From contig JAHZAW010000024.1 of the NCBI GenBank assembly GCA_019423725.1, positions 433 through 8,208 of the forward strand: a stretch of 7,776 nt of DNA, given 5' to 3'. The stretch is from Clostridiales bacterium. GTDB taxonomy: Bacteria; Bacillota; Clostridia; Lachnospirales; Anaerotignaceae. Shown one piece after another: positions 1 to 5,676 of this stretch (its first letter is position 1; every line of letters begins with the position of its first letter). Made by a program: the position numbers and the translations under genes. Below the pieces are notes generated by a model. It was not told the origin of the DNA. It ran no database searches and worked only from the letters and a program-made list of their open reading frames with translations.

Positions 1-99
1 ATAATTGCTGAGGTTCATGACCATGTGAAACATCTGTCAGCCAACTGTCAATTCAAATTACAGTTTGATTATCCGCTGGACCGATCAATAAAAACTTAA
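1..99 (+). CDS. C-terminal end of an unidentified protein (5' truncated by window edge)
   Basis: The first frame is open from base 1 and stops at TAA 97-99, giving 32 residues that include VHDHVKHLS and end in LDRSIKT. I do not recognise the family. Support for a real gene end is indirect: the stretch is open and has a mixed, protein-like composition, and a strong intrinsic terminator begins 28 bases after the stop, where a gene reading into the window would be expected to end. An open run of this length could still occur by chance. The rest of the gene lies outside the window, so no function is proposed. Confidence 0.45.
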   Translation: MIAEVHDHVKHLSANCQFKLQFDYPLDRSIKT

Positions 100-127
100 T
101 ATCAGATGTACTCTGTAAGCTAGTGAA

Positions 128-159
128 AGCAGTAAGTCTAAAAGACTTGCTGCTTTTTT
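128..159 (+). terminator. Rho-independent terminator of the upstream gene
   Basis: A 12-base-pair stem, AGCAGTAAGTCT (128-139) against AGACTTGCTGCT (143-154), has one T-G wobble, a 3-base AAA loop and a run of six T at 154-159. The T-run is on the + strand, so it ends transcription arriving from the left, that is from the gene stopping at 99. It insulates the following region from upstream transcription. Confidence 0.85.
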
Positions 160-283
160 GTGACTATTTTTAGCAGAATCAGCAGGATGGCAGGGAATAG
201 TGGAGGGAAAAACTTCCTGCTTGGCAAGGCTGTAATTTTCTCTCCCCAATATAAATAAAAAGATAAAGGAGAACCTTCCCATT

Positions 284-473
284 ATGATTACAGCTTGTGA
301 TTACAGCGGATGAAAAAGAATACAGAGAGAAAGATACATATCTTTTGATTTGTATATTTTCACAAAATGAAGTAAGCCAATTTAAAGAAATGGTAAAATC
401 AGTTGATTCCAGCGCATTTATTATTCTTTTTGACGTAAAAGAAGTGTACAGCCGGGGATATAAAAAACTTTAA
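284..473 (+). pseudogene. Frameshifted remnant of a YitT-family protein, C-terminal DUF2179 domain
   Basis: The frame from 297 to the TAA at 471-473 encodes 58 residues including YLLICIFSQNEVSQFKEMVK, then SVDSSAFIILFDVKEV and a C-terminal SRGYKKL. This matches, from memory, the end of the DUF2179 domain of YitT-type membrane proteins: a strand like LLCVVSRREI, then LKxxIKEIDPNAFVxIxDVxEVLGxGF. The hydrophobic membrane part of YitT is not visible upstream. ATG 284 is 12 bases after an SD-like AAAGGAG (265-271), but its frame stops after nine codons at TGA 311-313. Removing one copy of an adjacent 13-base tandem duplication joins ATG ATT ACA GCG GAT GAA straight into the DUF2179 frame. It could instead be a short expressed peptide from GTG 297, but truncation plus frameshift favour decay. 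Family assignment rests on motif memory only. Confidence 0.6.
285..307 (+). repeat. Tandem duplication, TGATTACAGC twice with 13-base period
   Basis: TGATTACAGC occurs at 285-294 and again at 298-307, with TTG between. A 13-base unit shifts the reading frame by one. It lies exactly where the ATG 284 frame and the DUF2179 frame would join, so it is the likely inactivating lesion. Replication slippage is the simplest origin. Confidence 0.7.
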
Positions 474-804
474 ATGGAAGAAAAATGCCATTTAGTACCA
501 TAAAAATATTTAATTTAATTATGAAAATCTGGATTATTTTTTGTTAATTTTATTTATACAAAAATAATGTCATTTTTTTTTAAATTTCTCTTTATTTTTT
601 TGTCATTATGTTATAAAATATATATCAGTCATAGTGATTTTTTAGGGTAGCAGAATACACATCATATGTTTAATAAACTGCCTGATTTATTTATGCAATT
701 TTAATTAAACAATGTGCTGCGGCCCACAGGCACAACAGTACTACATCAAAAGCTGTACAGAATGGGGAAAGTTTTTCTATTAAATATTATATTGGGGTGG
801 ACGT
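474..804. other. Long AT-rich intergenic region upstream of the CdaR-like gene
   Basis: There is no supported gene in these 331 bases. About 480-710 is extremely AT-rich with many T-runs (for example 572-580 and 594-601). A small GC-rich island at 713-734 can form a weak imperfect hairpin (TGTGC 713-717 with GCACA 730-734). A perfect 8-base palindrome, CTGTACAG, lies at 753-760, about 45 bases before the start codon. I see no tRNA and no riboswitch that I recognise. The stretch probably contains the promoter and leader of the operon starting at 805. Confidence 0.6.
600..626 (+). promoter_or_regulatory. Candidate sigma-A promoter for the CdaR-like/ftsEX operon
   Basis: TTGTCA at 600-605 is a good -35 match. 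TATATC at 621-626 is the best -10 candidate, with a 15-base spacer that is shorter than ideal. The site would leave a leader of roughly 170 bases before ATG 805. Other AT-rich combinations in the region score similarly by eye, so the exact site is uncertain. Confidence 0.3.
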
Positions 805-1896
805 ATGATTTCTAATCAGATTTTACAAAGTACAATTGACGGGCTCAAAAATATCACACGCAAGGATTTGAGCGTGGTAGAAAAAGAAGGAAAGGTTATT
901 GCCACAACTGAGGAAAACATGATAGGCAGACAGATAGACGCCATCGAAAATTTCGTCGGCTCTCAGGCAGACAGCCAGCTTATCCTTGGATACCAGTATT
1001 TTAAGGTTTATGACAATGGTATCCCTGAGTATGTTATCCAGGTCAAGGGCGAAGATGAGGATGGATACAGGATCGGCAAGATAGCTGCATTCCAGATACA
1101 GAGCCTCCTCGTTGCCTATAAGGAAAGATATGATAAAGACAACTTTATCAAAAACCTTCTTCTTGATAACCTCCTCCTTGTGGATATTTACAGCAGAGCC
1201 AAAAAACTTCACATTGAAAACAACATAAGGAGAATCGTATATCTCATCGAGACAAATATCGATAAGGATATGAATATCGTTGAGATAGTAAGGAGCATTT
1301 TCCCTGCCAAGACAAAGGATTTTGTTACGGCAGTAGACGAGCACAGTATCATCCTTGTCAAAGAGCTCAGAGAGAAGGAAACCATGGATGAGATCGAAAA
1401 GATCGCAAAGATGATCTCCGATACCCTCAGTACAGAACTTAACATCAAGGTTTATATTTCAATCGGTACTGTTGTCAGTGATCTTAAGGACGTTTCACGT
1501 TCTTATAAAGAGGCTAAAATGGCCCTTGAGGTAGGCAAGATATTTGAAAGCGAAAAATACATAGTAAATTATGAAAAACTTGGTATTGGCAGACTTATAT
1601 ACCAGCTTCCGCTTTCACTATGCAAGATGTTCATAAAAGAAGTTCTCCATGGACTTACAATGGACGATTTTGATGAGGAGACCCTTGCCACCGTTAATAA
1701 ATTCTTTGAAAACAATCTTAATGTTTCTGAGACATCCAGACAGCTTTATATACACAGGAATACCCTTGTATACAGGCTGGACAAGCTTCAGAAAATGACA
1801 GGCCTTGACCTGCGTAATTTTGACGATGCCATTATATTCAAAATTACCCTCATGGTAAGCAAGTACATGATGTATATGGACAAGATGGTATACTAA
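805..1896 (+). CDS. CdaR/PucR-family transcriptional regulator with diacid-recognition-like sensor
   Basis: This 363-residue cytoplasmic protein has the CdaR layout. An N-terminal region (about 1-130) resembles the putative sugar-diacid recognition domain: ISNQILQSTIDGL, then a short sensor core with GKVIATT and IGRQID. A middle GGDEF-like region (about 140-255) includes YISIGTVVSDLKDVSRSYKEA. The C-terminal PucR-type helix-turn-helix (about 299-350) contains FFENNLNVSETSRQLYIHRN followed by TLVYRLDKLQKMTGLDLRNF. Length and order fit CdaR, which controls sugar-diacid use in E. coli. Here no sugar-acid catabolic gene is nearby: ftsE starts 42 bases downstream with no terminator between, so co-transcription with ftsEX is likely and the ligand may differ. 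ATG 805 is preceded by GGGGTGG (794-800). The family is secure; ligand and targets are unknown, and autoregulation through the leader is inference. Confidence 0.88.
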   Translation: MISNQILQSTIDGLKNITRKDLSVVEKEGKVIATTEENMIGRQIDAIENFVGSQADSQLILGYQYFKVYDNGIPEYVIQVKGEDEDGYRIGKIAAFQIQSLLVAYKERYDKDNFIKNLLLDNLLLVDIYSRAKKLHIENNIRRIVYLIETNIDKDMNIVEIVRSIFPAKTKDFVTAVDEHSIILVKELREKETMDEIEKIAKMISDTLSTELNIKVYISIGTVVSDLKDVSRSYKEAKMALEVGKIFESEKYIVNYEKLGIGRLIYQLPLSLCKMFIKEVLHGLTMDDFDEETLATVNKFFENNLNVSETSRQLYIHRNTLVYRLDKLQKMTGLDLRNFDDAIIFKITLMVSKYMMYMDKMVY

Positions 1897-1938
1897 TTGC
1901 TTGCGCTTTGAATAAAGGCACAGGAAAGGACGATTTAG

Positions 1939-2622
1939 TTGATAGATATTGATAACGTAACTAAGGTTTACCCTAATGGTACGGTAGGCGTTGAGGATAT
2001 AAATATCCATATCGAGAAGGGTGAGTTTGTATTCCTTGTCGGCTCCAGCGGTTCGGGTAAATCGACTATGATCAAACTTCTGCTCAAGGAGCTTGATCCA
2101 ACAGAGGGAACTATTACGATCAACAACGTAAAGACAGGTGAACTTAAAAGGAGCCAGATACCATATCTGAGAAGGAATCTTGGCGTTGTTTTTCAGGATT
2201 TCAGACTTCTTCCCAATAAAACAGTTTTTGAGAATGTAGCATTTGCAATGCAGGTAATAGAAGCTCCGACCAAAACGATCAGGAGAAATGTACCAACAGT
2301 TTTAAGTCTTGTGGGGCTTAGGGATAAATCTAAGGTATATCCCAGAGAACTTTCCGGTGGAGAACAGCAGAGGACAGCTCTTGCCAGGGCTATCGTTAAT
2401 AACCCGCCCATACTTATCGCGGACGAGCCCACAGGAAACCTTGACCCTGCCACTGCCTGGGACATTATGACGCTGCTTGAAGAAATAAATAAAAGAGGCA
2501 CAACAGTAGTAATCGCTACTCACGCCAAGGATATAGTTGACCAGATGCAAAAGAGGGTAATAACCCTTGAAAACGGCCACATAATTCGAGATAAAAGAGG
2601 TGGGTACAGCGATGAAATTTAG
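1939..2622 (+). CDS. ftsE: Cell division ATP-binding protein FtsE
   Basis: This 227-residue ABC ATPase is the cytoplasmic engine of the FtsEX complex, which couples ATP hydrolysis to activation of cell-wall hydrolases at the membrane. All ABC motifs are intact: Walker A GSSGSGKST (35-43), Q-loop glutamine 86 in VVFQDFRLLPNKTVFENV, signature LSGGEQQ (138-144), Walker B ILIADEP with D162 and E163, D-loop GNLD, and the switch histidine H195 in IATH. The LLPNKTVFENV segment and the length are typical of FtsE. The start is TTG 1939, supported by AGGAAAGGA at 1922-1930 eight bases upstream and by alignment of MIDIDNVTKVYPNG with other FtsE N-termini; no ATG fits. It overlaps ftsX by 11 bases, consistent with translational coupling. 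MacB/LolD-type ABC ATPases are the nearest alternative, but the adjacent ftsX settles the identity. Confidence 0.95.
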   Translation: MIDIDNVTKVYPNGTVGVEDINIHIEKGEFVFLVGSSGSGKSTMIKLLLKELDPTEGTITINNVKTGELKRSQIPYLRRNLGVVFQDFRLLPNKTVFENVAFAMQVIEAPTKTIRRNVPTVLSLVGLRDKSKVYPRELSGGEQQRTALARAIVNNPPILIADEPTGNLDPATAWDIMTLLEEINKRGTTVVIATHAKDIVDQMQKRVITLENGHIIRDKRGGYSDEI

Positions 2623-3511
2623 ATCAATAAAATACTTTTTTTCCGAAGCTTTTACTGGAGTTGTCAGAAACAGGCTTATGTCTGTGGCTTCAATAGGAAC
2701 GGTTGCAGCCTGCATATTTATGATAGCAATATCATACTGTGCGCTCACCAATGTTGACTATATGCTCACTCAGATTGAAGAGTCCATAGGAATTGCTGTT
2801 TTCCTTAATGAAGACGTAAATTCCGATAAGGTACTTGAGATCAATGACCAGCTTGTCAATATAGACCATGTTGAAAGCGTCAGCTATATATCTCCGGAGG
2901 ATGCTCTTCAGGAAATGAAGGAGTCATGGGATGCTGAGGATATTCTTGCAGGATTTGACGAGACCAATAACCCGCTGACCAGTTCATTTGAAGTTACACT
3001 TTCAGATATCCAGTATCAGAAAGATGTAGTTTCTAAAATAGAGCAGATAGATGGTGTTAGAAAGATCAGAAGTTCTGACACAGAGACTGAATTCCTTGTT
3101 AAAATAAGTAATTTCTTCAGAGTATTTGGAAGTGTGCTTATTTTAGCTCTGGCTGCTATTTCAGTAGTAATAATAACAAATACAGTAAAACTTTCTGTAT
3201 TTACAAGAAGAACAGAAATAAGCATTATGAAATATGTAGGAGCCACTGACTGGTTCATTCGATGGCCATTTGTCATTGAAGGTATAATCATAGGTATAGT
3301 AGGTGCGGCGATCCCCATAATAGTCGCCTGGCCGCTTTATAATAAGCTGATAGACGTTGTATACCAGCAGATACCTATGCTAAAATCAATGGTTACATTC
3401 AGATTTGGTATTGATATATTCTCTGTACTTCTTCCGGTATCGCTCGTATTTGGAGCACTGCTTGGAGTTTTAGGAAGTAATATATCCCTCAGAAAGCATC
3501 TTAACGTATAA
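2612..3511 (+). CDS. ftsX: Cell division permease-like protein FtsX
   Basis: This 299-residue membrane partner of FtsE is thought to pass a conformational signal across the membrane to extracytoplasmic peptidoglycan hydrolases. The FtsX layout is clear: a cytoplasmic N-terminus beginning MKFRSIKYFFSEAFTGVVRN, TM1 about 24-46, an extracellular domain about 47-165, TM2 about 169-192, the conserved cytoplasmic loop RRTEISIMKYVGATDWFIRW (199-218), TM3 about 219-242, TM4 about 270-290, and a short tail. The extracellular domain contains the family pattern around IGIAVFLNEDV and VESVSYISPEDALQEMKE. ATG 2612 is preferred over the in-frame GTG 2600, because AGGTGG (2598-2603) lies eight bases before the ATG and GTG 2600 would sit inside that SD. 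It starts inside ftsE. No PcsB/CwlO-like hydrolase follows, so its extracellular partner must be encoded elsewhere or be of another type. Confidence 0.95.
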   Translation: MKFRSIKYFFSEAFTGVVRNRLMSVASIGTVAACIFMIAISYCALTNVDYMLTQIEESIGIAVFLNEDVNSDKVLEINDQLVNIDHVESVSYISPEDALQEMKESWDAEDILAGFDETNNPLTSSFEVTLSDIQYQKDVVSKIEQIDGVRKIRSSDTETEFLVKISNFFRVFGSVLILALAAISVVIITNTVKLSVFTRRTEISIMKYVGATDWFIRWPFVIEGIIIGIVGAAIPIIVAWPLYNKLIDVVYQQIPMLKSMVTFRFGIDIFSVLLPVSLVFGALLGVLGSNISLRKHLNV

Positions 3512-3543
3512 ACTTGTAAAAGATATGTATGGAATAAGTTTAT
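3508..3543 (+). promoter_or_regulatory. Intercistronic inverted repeat between ftsX and the SIMPL gene
   Basis: ATAAACTT (3508-3515), which includes the ftsX stop codon, is a perfect 8-base inverted repeat of AAGTTTAT (3536-3543), with a 20-base loop. The right arm ends two bases before the SD AAGGGGAG (3545-3552) of the next gene. There is no T-run, so it is not a terminator. A role in RNA processing or in adjusting downstream translation is inference; the AT-rich stem is weak. Confidence 0.35.
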
Positions 3544-3558
3544 GAAGGGGAGATTTTT

Positions 3559-4293
3559 ATGAAGAGATTATTTAGAACATTAATTGGCATTTCCCTTGCG
3601 GCTGTAATGACCCTTGGAATGGCTTCTGTTTCATTTGCTGCTGATAATGCTGGAATAACCGTAAACGGAAGAGGAATAATAATGGTCGATCCTGATATGG
3701 TAAAAATATATGCCGATATCGAGACAACTGCTAAAACCGCTTCCGAAGCTCAGAATGAAAATAACAAGATCTCCGAGAAAATAAAGGCGGCCATGGCGGC
3801 AGCCGGGATTAAAGACGAGGATGTACTTACCGAATCGGCTTATGTATATCCTGAAAACGTCTATGATGAAAATCTTAAGAAGAGCGTAACAACAGGATAT
3901 ACAGCATATACGACATTATCATTTGCGACAAATGATATAGATAATGCTGGTAAATATATGGATACTGCTCTTGCAGCAGGAGCTACAGGATGCAATGTAT
4001 CATTTTATCTTAAAGATTCATCGGTTTATTATGCAGACGCCCTTAAAGAGGCTGTAAAAAGTGCTAAAAGCTCAGCTGATGCCATAGCAGATGCATGTGG
4101 AGTCACACTTAAGGGTATAGTATCCGTGGATGAAACATCTTCTAATTATTCCGTGGCTGAGGCAACGGCTGAAAAGGCTGCCTTTGGAAACATGGCTGTA
4201 TCAGATTCCACCGCTTCAAATGGAGCCTCTACTCAGATAGGATATGATAAAATAAGCATAACAGCCCGTGTATCCATAACATACGCCATCTGA
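3559..4293 (+). CDS. Secreted SIMPL-domain (DUF541) protein
   Basis: This 244-residue exported protein carries a Sec signal peptide: MKRLFRT, a hydrophobic core, and an SFA|AD cleavage site after about residue 27. The mature part (28-244) matches the SIMPL/DUF541 family: ITVNGRGIIMVDPDMVKIYA (33-52), the alanine-rich helix ASEAQNENNKISEKIKAAM, then GIKDEDVLTESAYVYPE, a GYTAYTTLSF strand, a second long helix with DALKEAVKSAKSSADAIA, and a final ISITARVSITYAI strand. SIMPL proteins are periplasmic or extracellular and form oligomeric rings in some cases; their biochemical role is poorly known. ATG 3559 follows AAGGGGAG (3545-3552). It lies 47 bases after ftsX with no terminator, so it probably belongs to the ftsEX operon, in the slot where a peptidoglycan hydrolase is often found. 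It lacks any visible hydrolase motif. A serine/threonine-rich stretch (about 193-226) interrupts the C-terminal part. Confidence 0.85.
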   Translation: MKRLFRTLIGISLAAVMTLGMASVSFAADNAGITVNGRGIIMVDPDMVKIYADIETTAKTASEAQNENNKISEKIKAAMAAAGIKDEDVLTESAYVYPENVYDENLKKSVTTGYTAYTTLSFATNDIDNAGKYMDTALAAGATGCNVSFYLKDSSVYYADALKEAVKSAKSSADAIADACGVTLKGIVSVDETSSNYSVAEATAEKAAFGNMAVSDSTASNGASTQIGYDKISITARVSITYAI

Positions 4294-4325
4294 TTATTAT
4301 ATAATCATTGACATTTAAGACCAAT

Positions 4326-4380
4326 GACCTGACCTCTGTCTTTTTATATATATTAAAAGGCATTGTGTCAGGTCTTATTA
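4326..4380 (+). terminator. Probable terminator after the SIMPL gene
   Basis: GACCTGAC (4326-4333) pairs perfectly with GTCAGGTC (4367-4374). The enclosed segment can fold an inner hairpin, CTTTT (4340-4344) with AAAAG (4355-4359). An alternative pairing uses TAAGACC (4316-4322) with GGTCTTA (4371-4377). The following tract, TTATTATTAT, is U-rich but interrupted, so termination may be partial. It sits 33 bases past the SIMPL stop and before the next promoter, the expected place for the end of the ftsEX unit. Confidence 0.55.
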
Positions 4381-4420
4381 TTATCCGTCGATATGAAATA
4401 GTTTTGATAAAAAACCTTAC

Positions 4421-4449
4421 TTGAACAAACCTGAATAAACATATATAAT
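4421..4449 (+). promoter_or_regulatory. Sigma-A-type promoter of the S41 protease/rnz/tsaD operon
   Basis: TTGAAC (4421-4426) and a perfect TATAAT (4444-4449) are separated by exactly 17 bases. This is the clearest promoter in the window. The predicted transcription start is about 4456-4457, roughly 40 bases before the GTG start at 4496. It follows the probable terminator of the previous unit, so the two operons look independently transcribed. Confidence 0.8.
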
Positions 4450-4456
4450 TGTAATG

Positions 4457-4484
4457 CGCATAAGCTATTTATAAGGTTTATGCG
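4457..4484 (+). promoter_or_regulatory. 5'-end mRNA hairpin reaching the SD of the S41 protease gene
   Basis: CGCATAAGC (4457-4465) pairs with GTTTATGCG (4476-4484) as nine pairs with one G-T wobble, leaving a 10-base loop. The stem begins at or within a base or two of the predicted transcription start. Its last base, G4484, is the first base of the SD GGAG (4484-4487). A 5'-terminal stem of this kind could stabilise the transcript or mildly limit ribosome access; the pairing is visible, the function is inference. Confidence 0.5.
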
Positions 4485-4495
4485 GAGATGATCTT

Positions 4496-5671
4496 GTGAT
4501 TAAATTTAATAAGGAAAAGACTCTGAGATTTTTAAAGGGCTTCATATGCGGGATAATAATAGCTGGAGCAGTGGTACATATAAAGGCATCCTGCGAGGTA
4601 AAACTTCCTGATTATGATGACTTAACGGTGGAAAGCAAGGCTGCGCTCATAGCGGCAATGCTTGAAAATAACTATATTGAAGACTTTGATGAAAATGATC
4701 TGGCTGATAAGATGTATGCTGGAATGGCTGATGCCATGGGAGACCCATACACGGTATATCTCTCAAAGGAACAGATGGACGACTTTATGAGTGAGGCCGG
4801 CGGCACCATGACAGGCATCGGTATAGTTATATCTCAGGACGAGGAAAGCGGAAACTGTATCATTTCTGATGTGCTGGAGAATTCACCGGCTGAAAGTGCC
4901 GGACTTATGGCTGGAGACGTTATAATAAGCATAGACGGCTCTGACGTTGAAGGAATGTCTGTAATAGACGTTTCGGCCCTGACAAAGGGAAAAAACGATA
5001 CATATATGGAAATAGGCATTTTACGAAATTCATCTGAAGAGATGATGTTCAATGTTAAACGCTCGACAGTCAATCTCAAGTATGTTGACTATAAAAAAGA
5101 CGGGGATATCGGATATATAAAAATTACCGAGTTTACAAAAACCGCCTCTGAGCAGTTCAAAGAAGCGCTTGATGACCTGCTGGCCCAGGGAGTTCAGGGA
5201 CTTATCATAGACTTGAGGGATAATCCGGGAGGAGTTATAGATTCCGCCGCAGAGATCGGGGATATGATGCTTCCGGAATGCACAATAACCTATACAGTTG
5301 ATAAAAATGGAAACAGGACAGATTTTACATCAGAAGAAAGCTGGTGTGATCTGCCCCTTGCACTGCTGGTCAATGGAGGAAGTGCCAGCGCCTCTGAGCT
5401 CTTATCGGGTGCTGTGCAGGATAATGGCCGCGGAGATATAATCGGCACCCAGACCTATGGCAAGGGAATAGTACAGGGGCTTTATGGCTTAAGCGACGGC
5501 TCAGGACTTAAAATAACGATACAGAGGTATTATACTCCAAATGGCGTATGTATCCAGGGAGAGGGAATAACGCCGGATTATGAGGTATATACTGACGCTA
5601 AGGATACATCTGAAAATGATAAACAGTATGTAACAGCAGTAGAGGTACTTAATGATAAAATAAAGGATTGA
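4496..5671 (+). CDS. Membrane-anchored S41 family C-terminal processing protease with PDZ domain
   Basis: This 391-residue CtpA/CtpB-type serine protease probably works outside the membrane on exported or envelope proteins. A hydrophobic segment at about 12-29 is a signal anchor, the N-terminal helical region contains MGDPYTVYLSKEQM (81-94), and a PDZ domain spans about 103-185 (GTMTGIGIVI, NSPAESAGLMAGDVIISIDG). The protease core shows GYIKITEF, LIIDLRDNPGG, the nucleophile S298 in NGGSASASELLSGA, and K323 in TYGKGIVQ, with Q327 completing the Ser-Lys-Gln set; the 25-residue Ser-Lys spacing equals that known for CtpB and Prc. GTG 4496 has GGAG eight bases upstream; no ATG fits better. There is no C-terminal peptidoglycan-binding domain. 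It leads an operon with rnz 5 bases downstream. Substrate unknown; sporulation-type CtpB and general CtpA roles cannot be separated by sequence. Confidence 0.9.
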   Translation: MIKFNKEKTLRFLKGFICGIIIAGAVVHIKASCEVKLPDYDDLTVESKAALIAAMLENNYIEDFDENDLADKMYAGMADAMGDPYTVYLSKEQMDDFMSEAGGTMTGIGIVISQDEESGNCIISDVLENSPAESAGLMAGDVIISIDGSDVEGMSVIDVSALTKGKNDTYMEIGILRNSSEEMMFNVKRSTVNLKYVDYKKDGDIGYIKITEFTKTASEQFKEALDDLLAQGVQGLIIDLRDNPGGVIDSAAEIGDMMLPECTITYTVDKNGNRTDFTSEESWCDLPLALLVNGGSASASELLSGAVQDNGRGDIIGTQTYGKGIVQGLYGLSDGSGLKITIQRYYTPNGVCIQGEGITPDYEVYTDAKDTSENDKQYVTAVEVLNDKIKD

Positions 5672-5676
5672 TAATA

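Noticed and set aside
85..282. Minus-strand 65-residue open frame across the intergenic region
   Set aside because: It runs through the terminator stem at 128-159, has no convincing SD, and its sequence is low-complexity and hydrophobic from reverse-complemented AT-rich DNA; nothing supports it as a gene.
160..283. Membrane part of the YitT-like remnant (for example the frame reading GKNFLLGKAVIFS near 210-248)
   Set aside because: The resemblance to YitT segments is too short and stops quickly; not enough to extend the pseudogene upstream.
625..645. Terminator-like ATCA...TGAT followed by six T in the leader
   Set aside because: The stem is only four A/T-rich pairs with a 7-base loop, too weak to terminate.
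823..1344. Minus-strand 173-residue open frame inside the CdaR-like gene
   Set aside because: It is a shadow of a well-supported + strand gene, with cysteine- and isoleucine-rich composition and no recognisable domain. The same applies to the other antisense frames within 1209-7571.
3514..3542. Separate promoter for the SIMPL gene, with TTGTAA as -35
   Set aside because: No acceptable -10 hexamer is found 15-19 bases downstream; read-through from ftsX is simpler.
4510..4600. Lipoprotein signal (lipobox) in the S41 protease around Cys33
   Set aside because: The residues before the cysteine are IKAS; a lysine at -3 does not fit the lipobox, so a signal anchor is more likely.
5668..5676. TTG 5668 as start of rnz, overlapping the protease stop codon
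   Set aside because: It directly abuts the SD AAAGGA, leaving no spacer, whereas ATG 5677 has a nine-base spacer and matches the usual RNase Z N-terminus.
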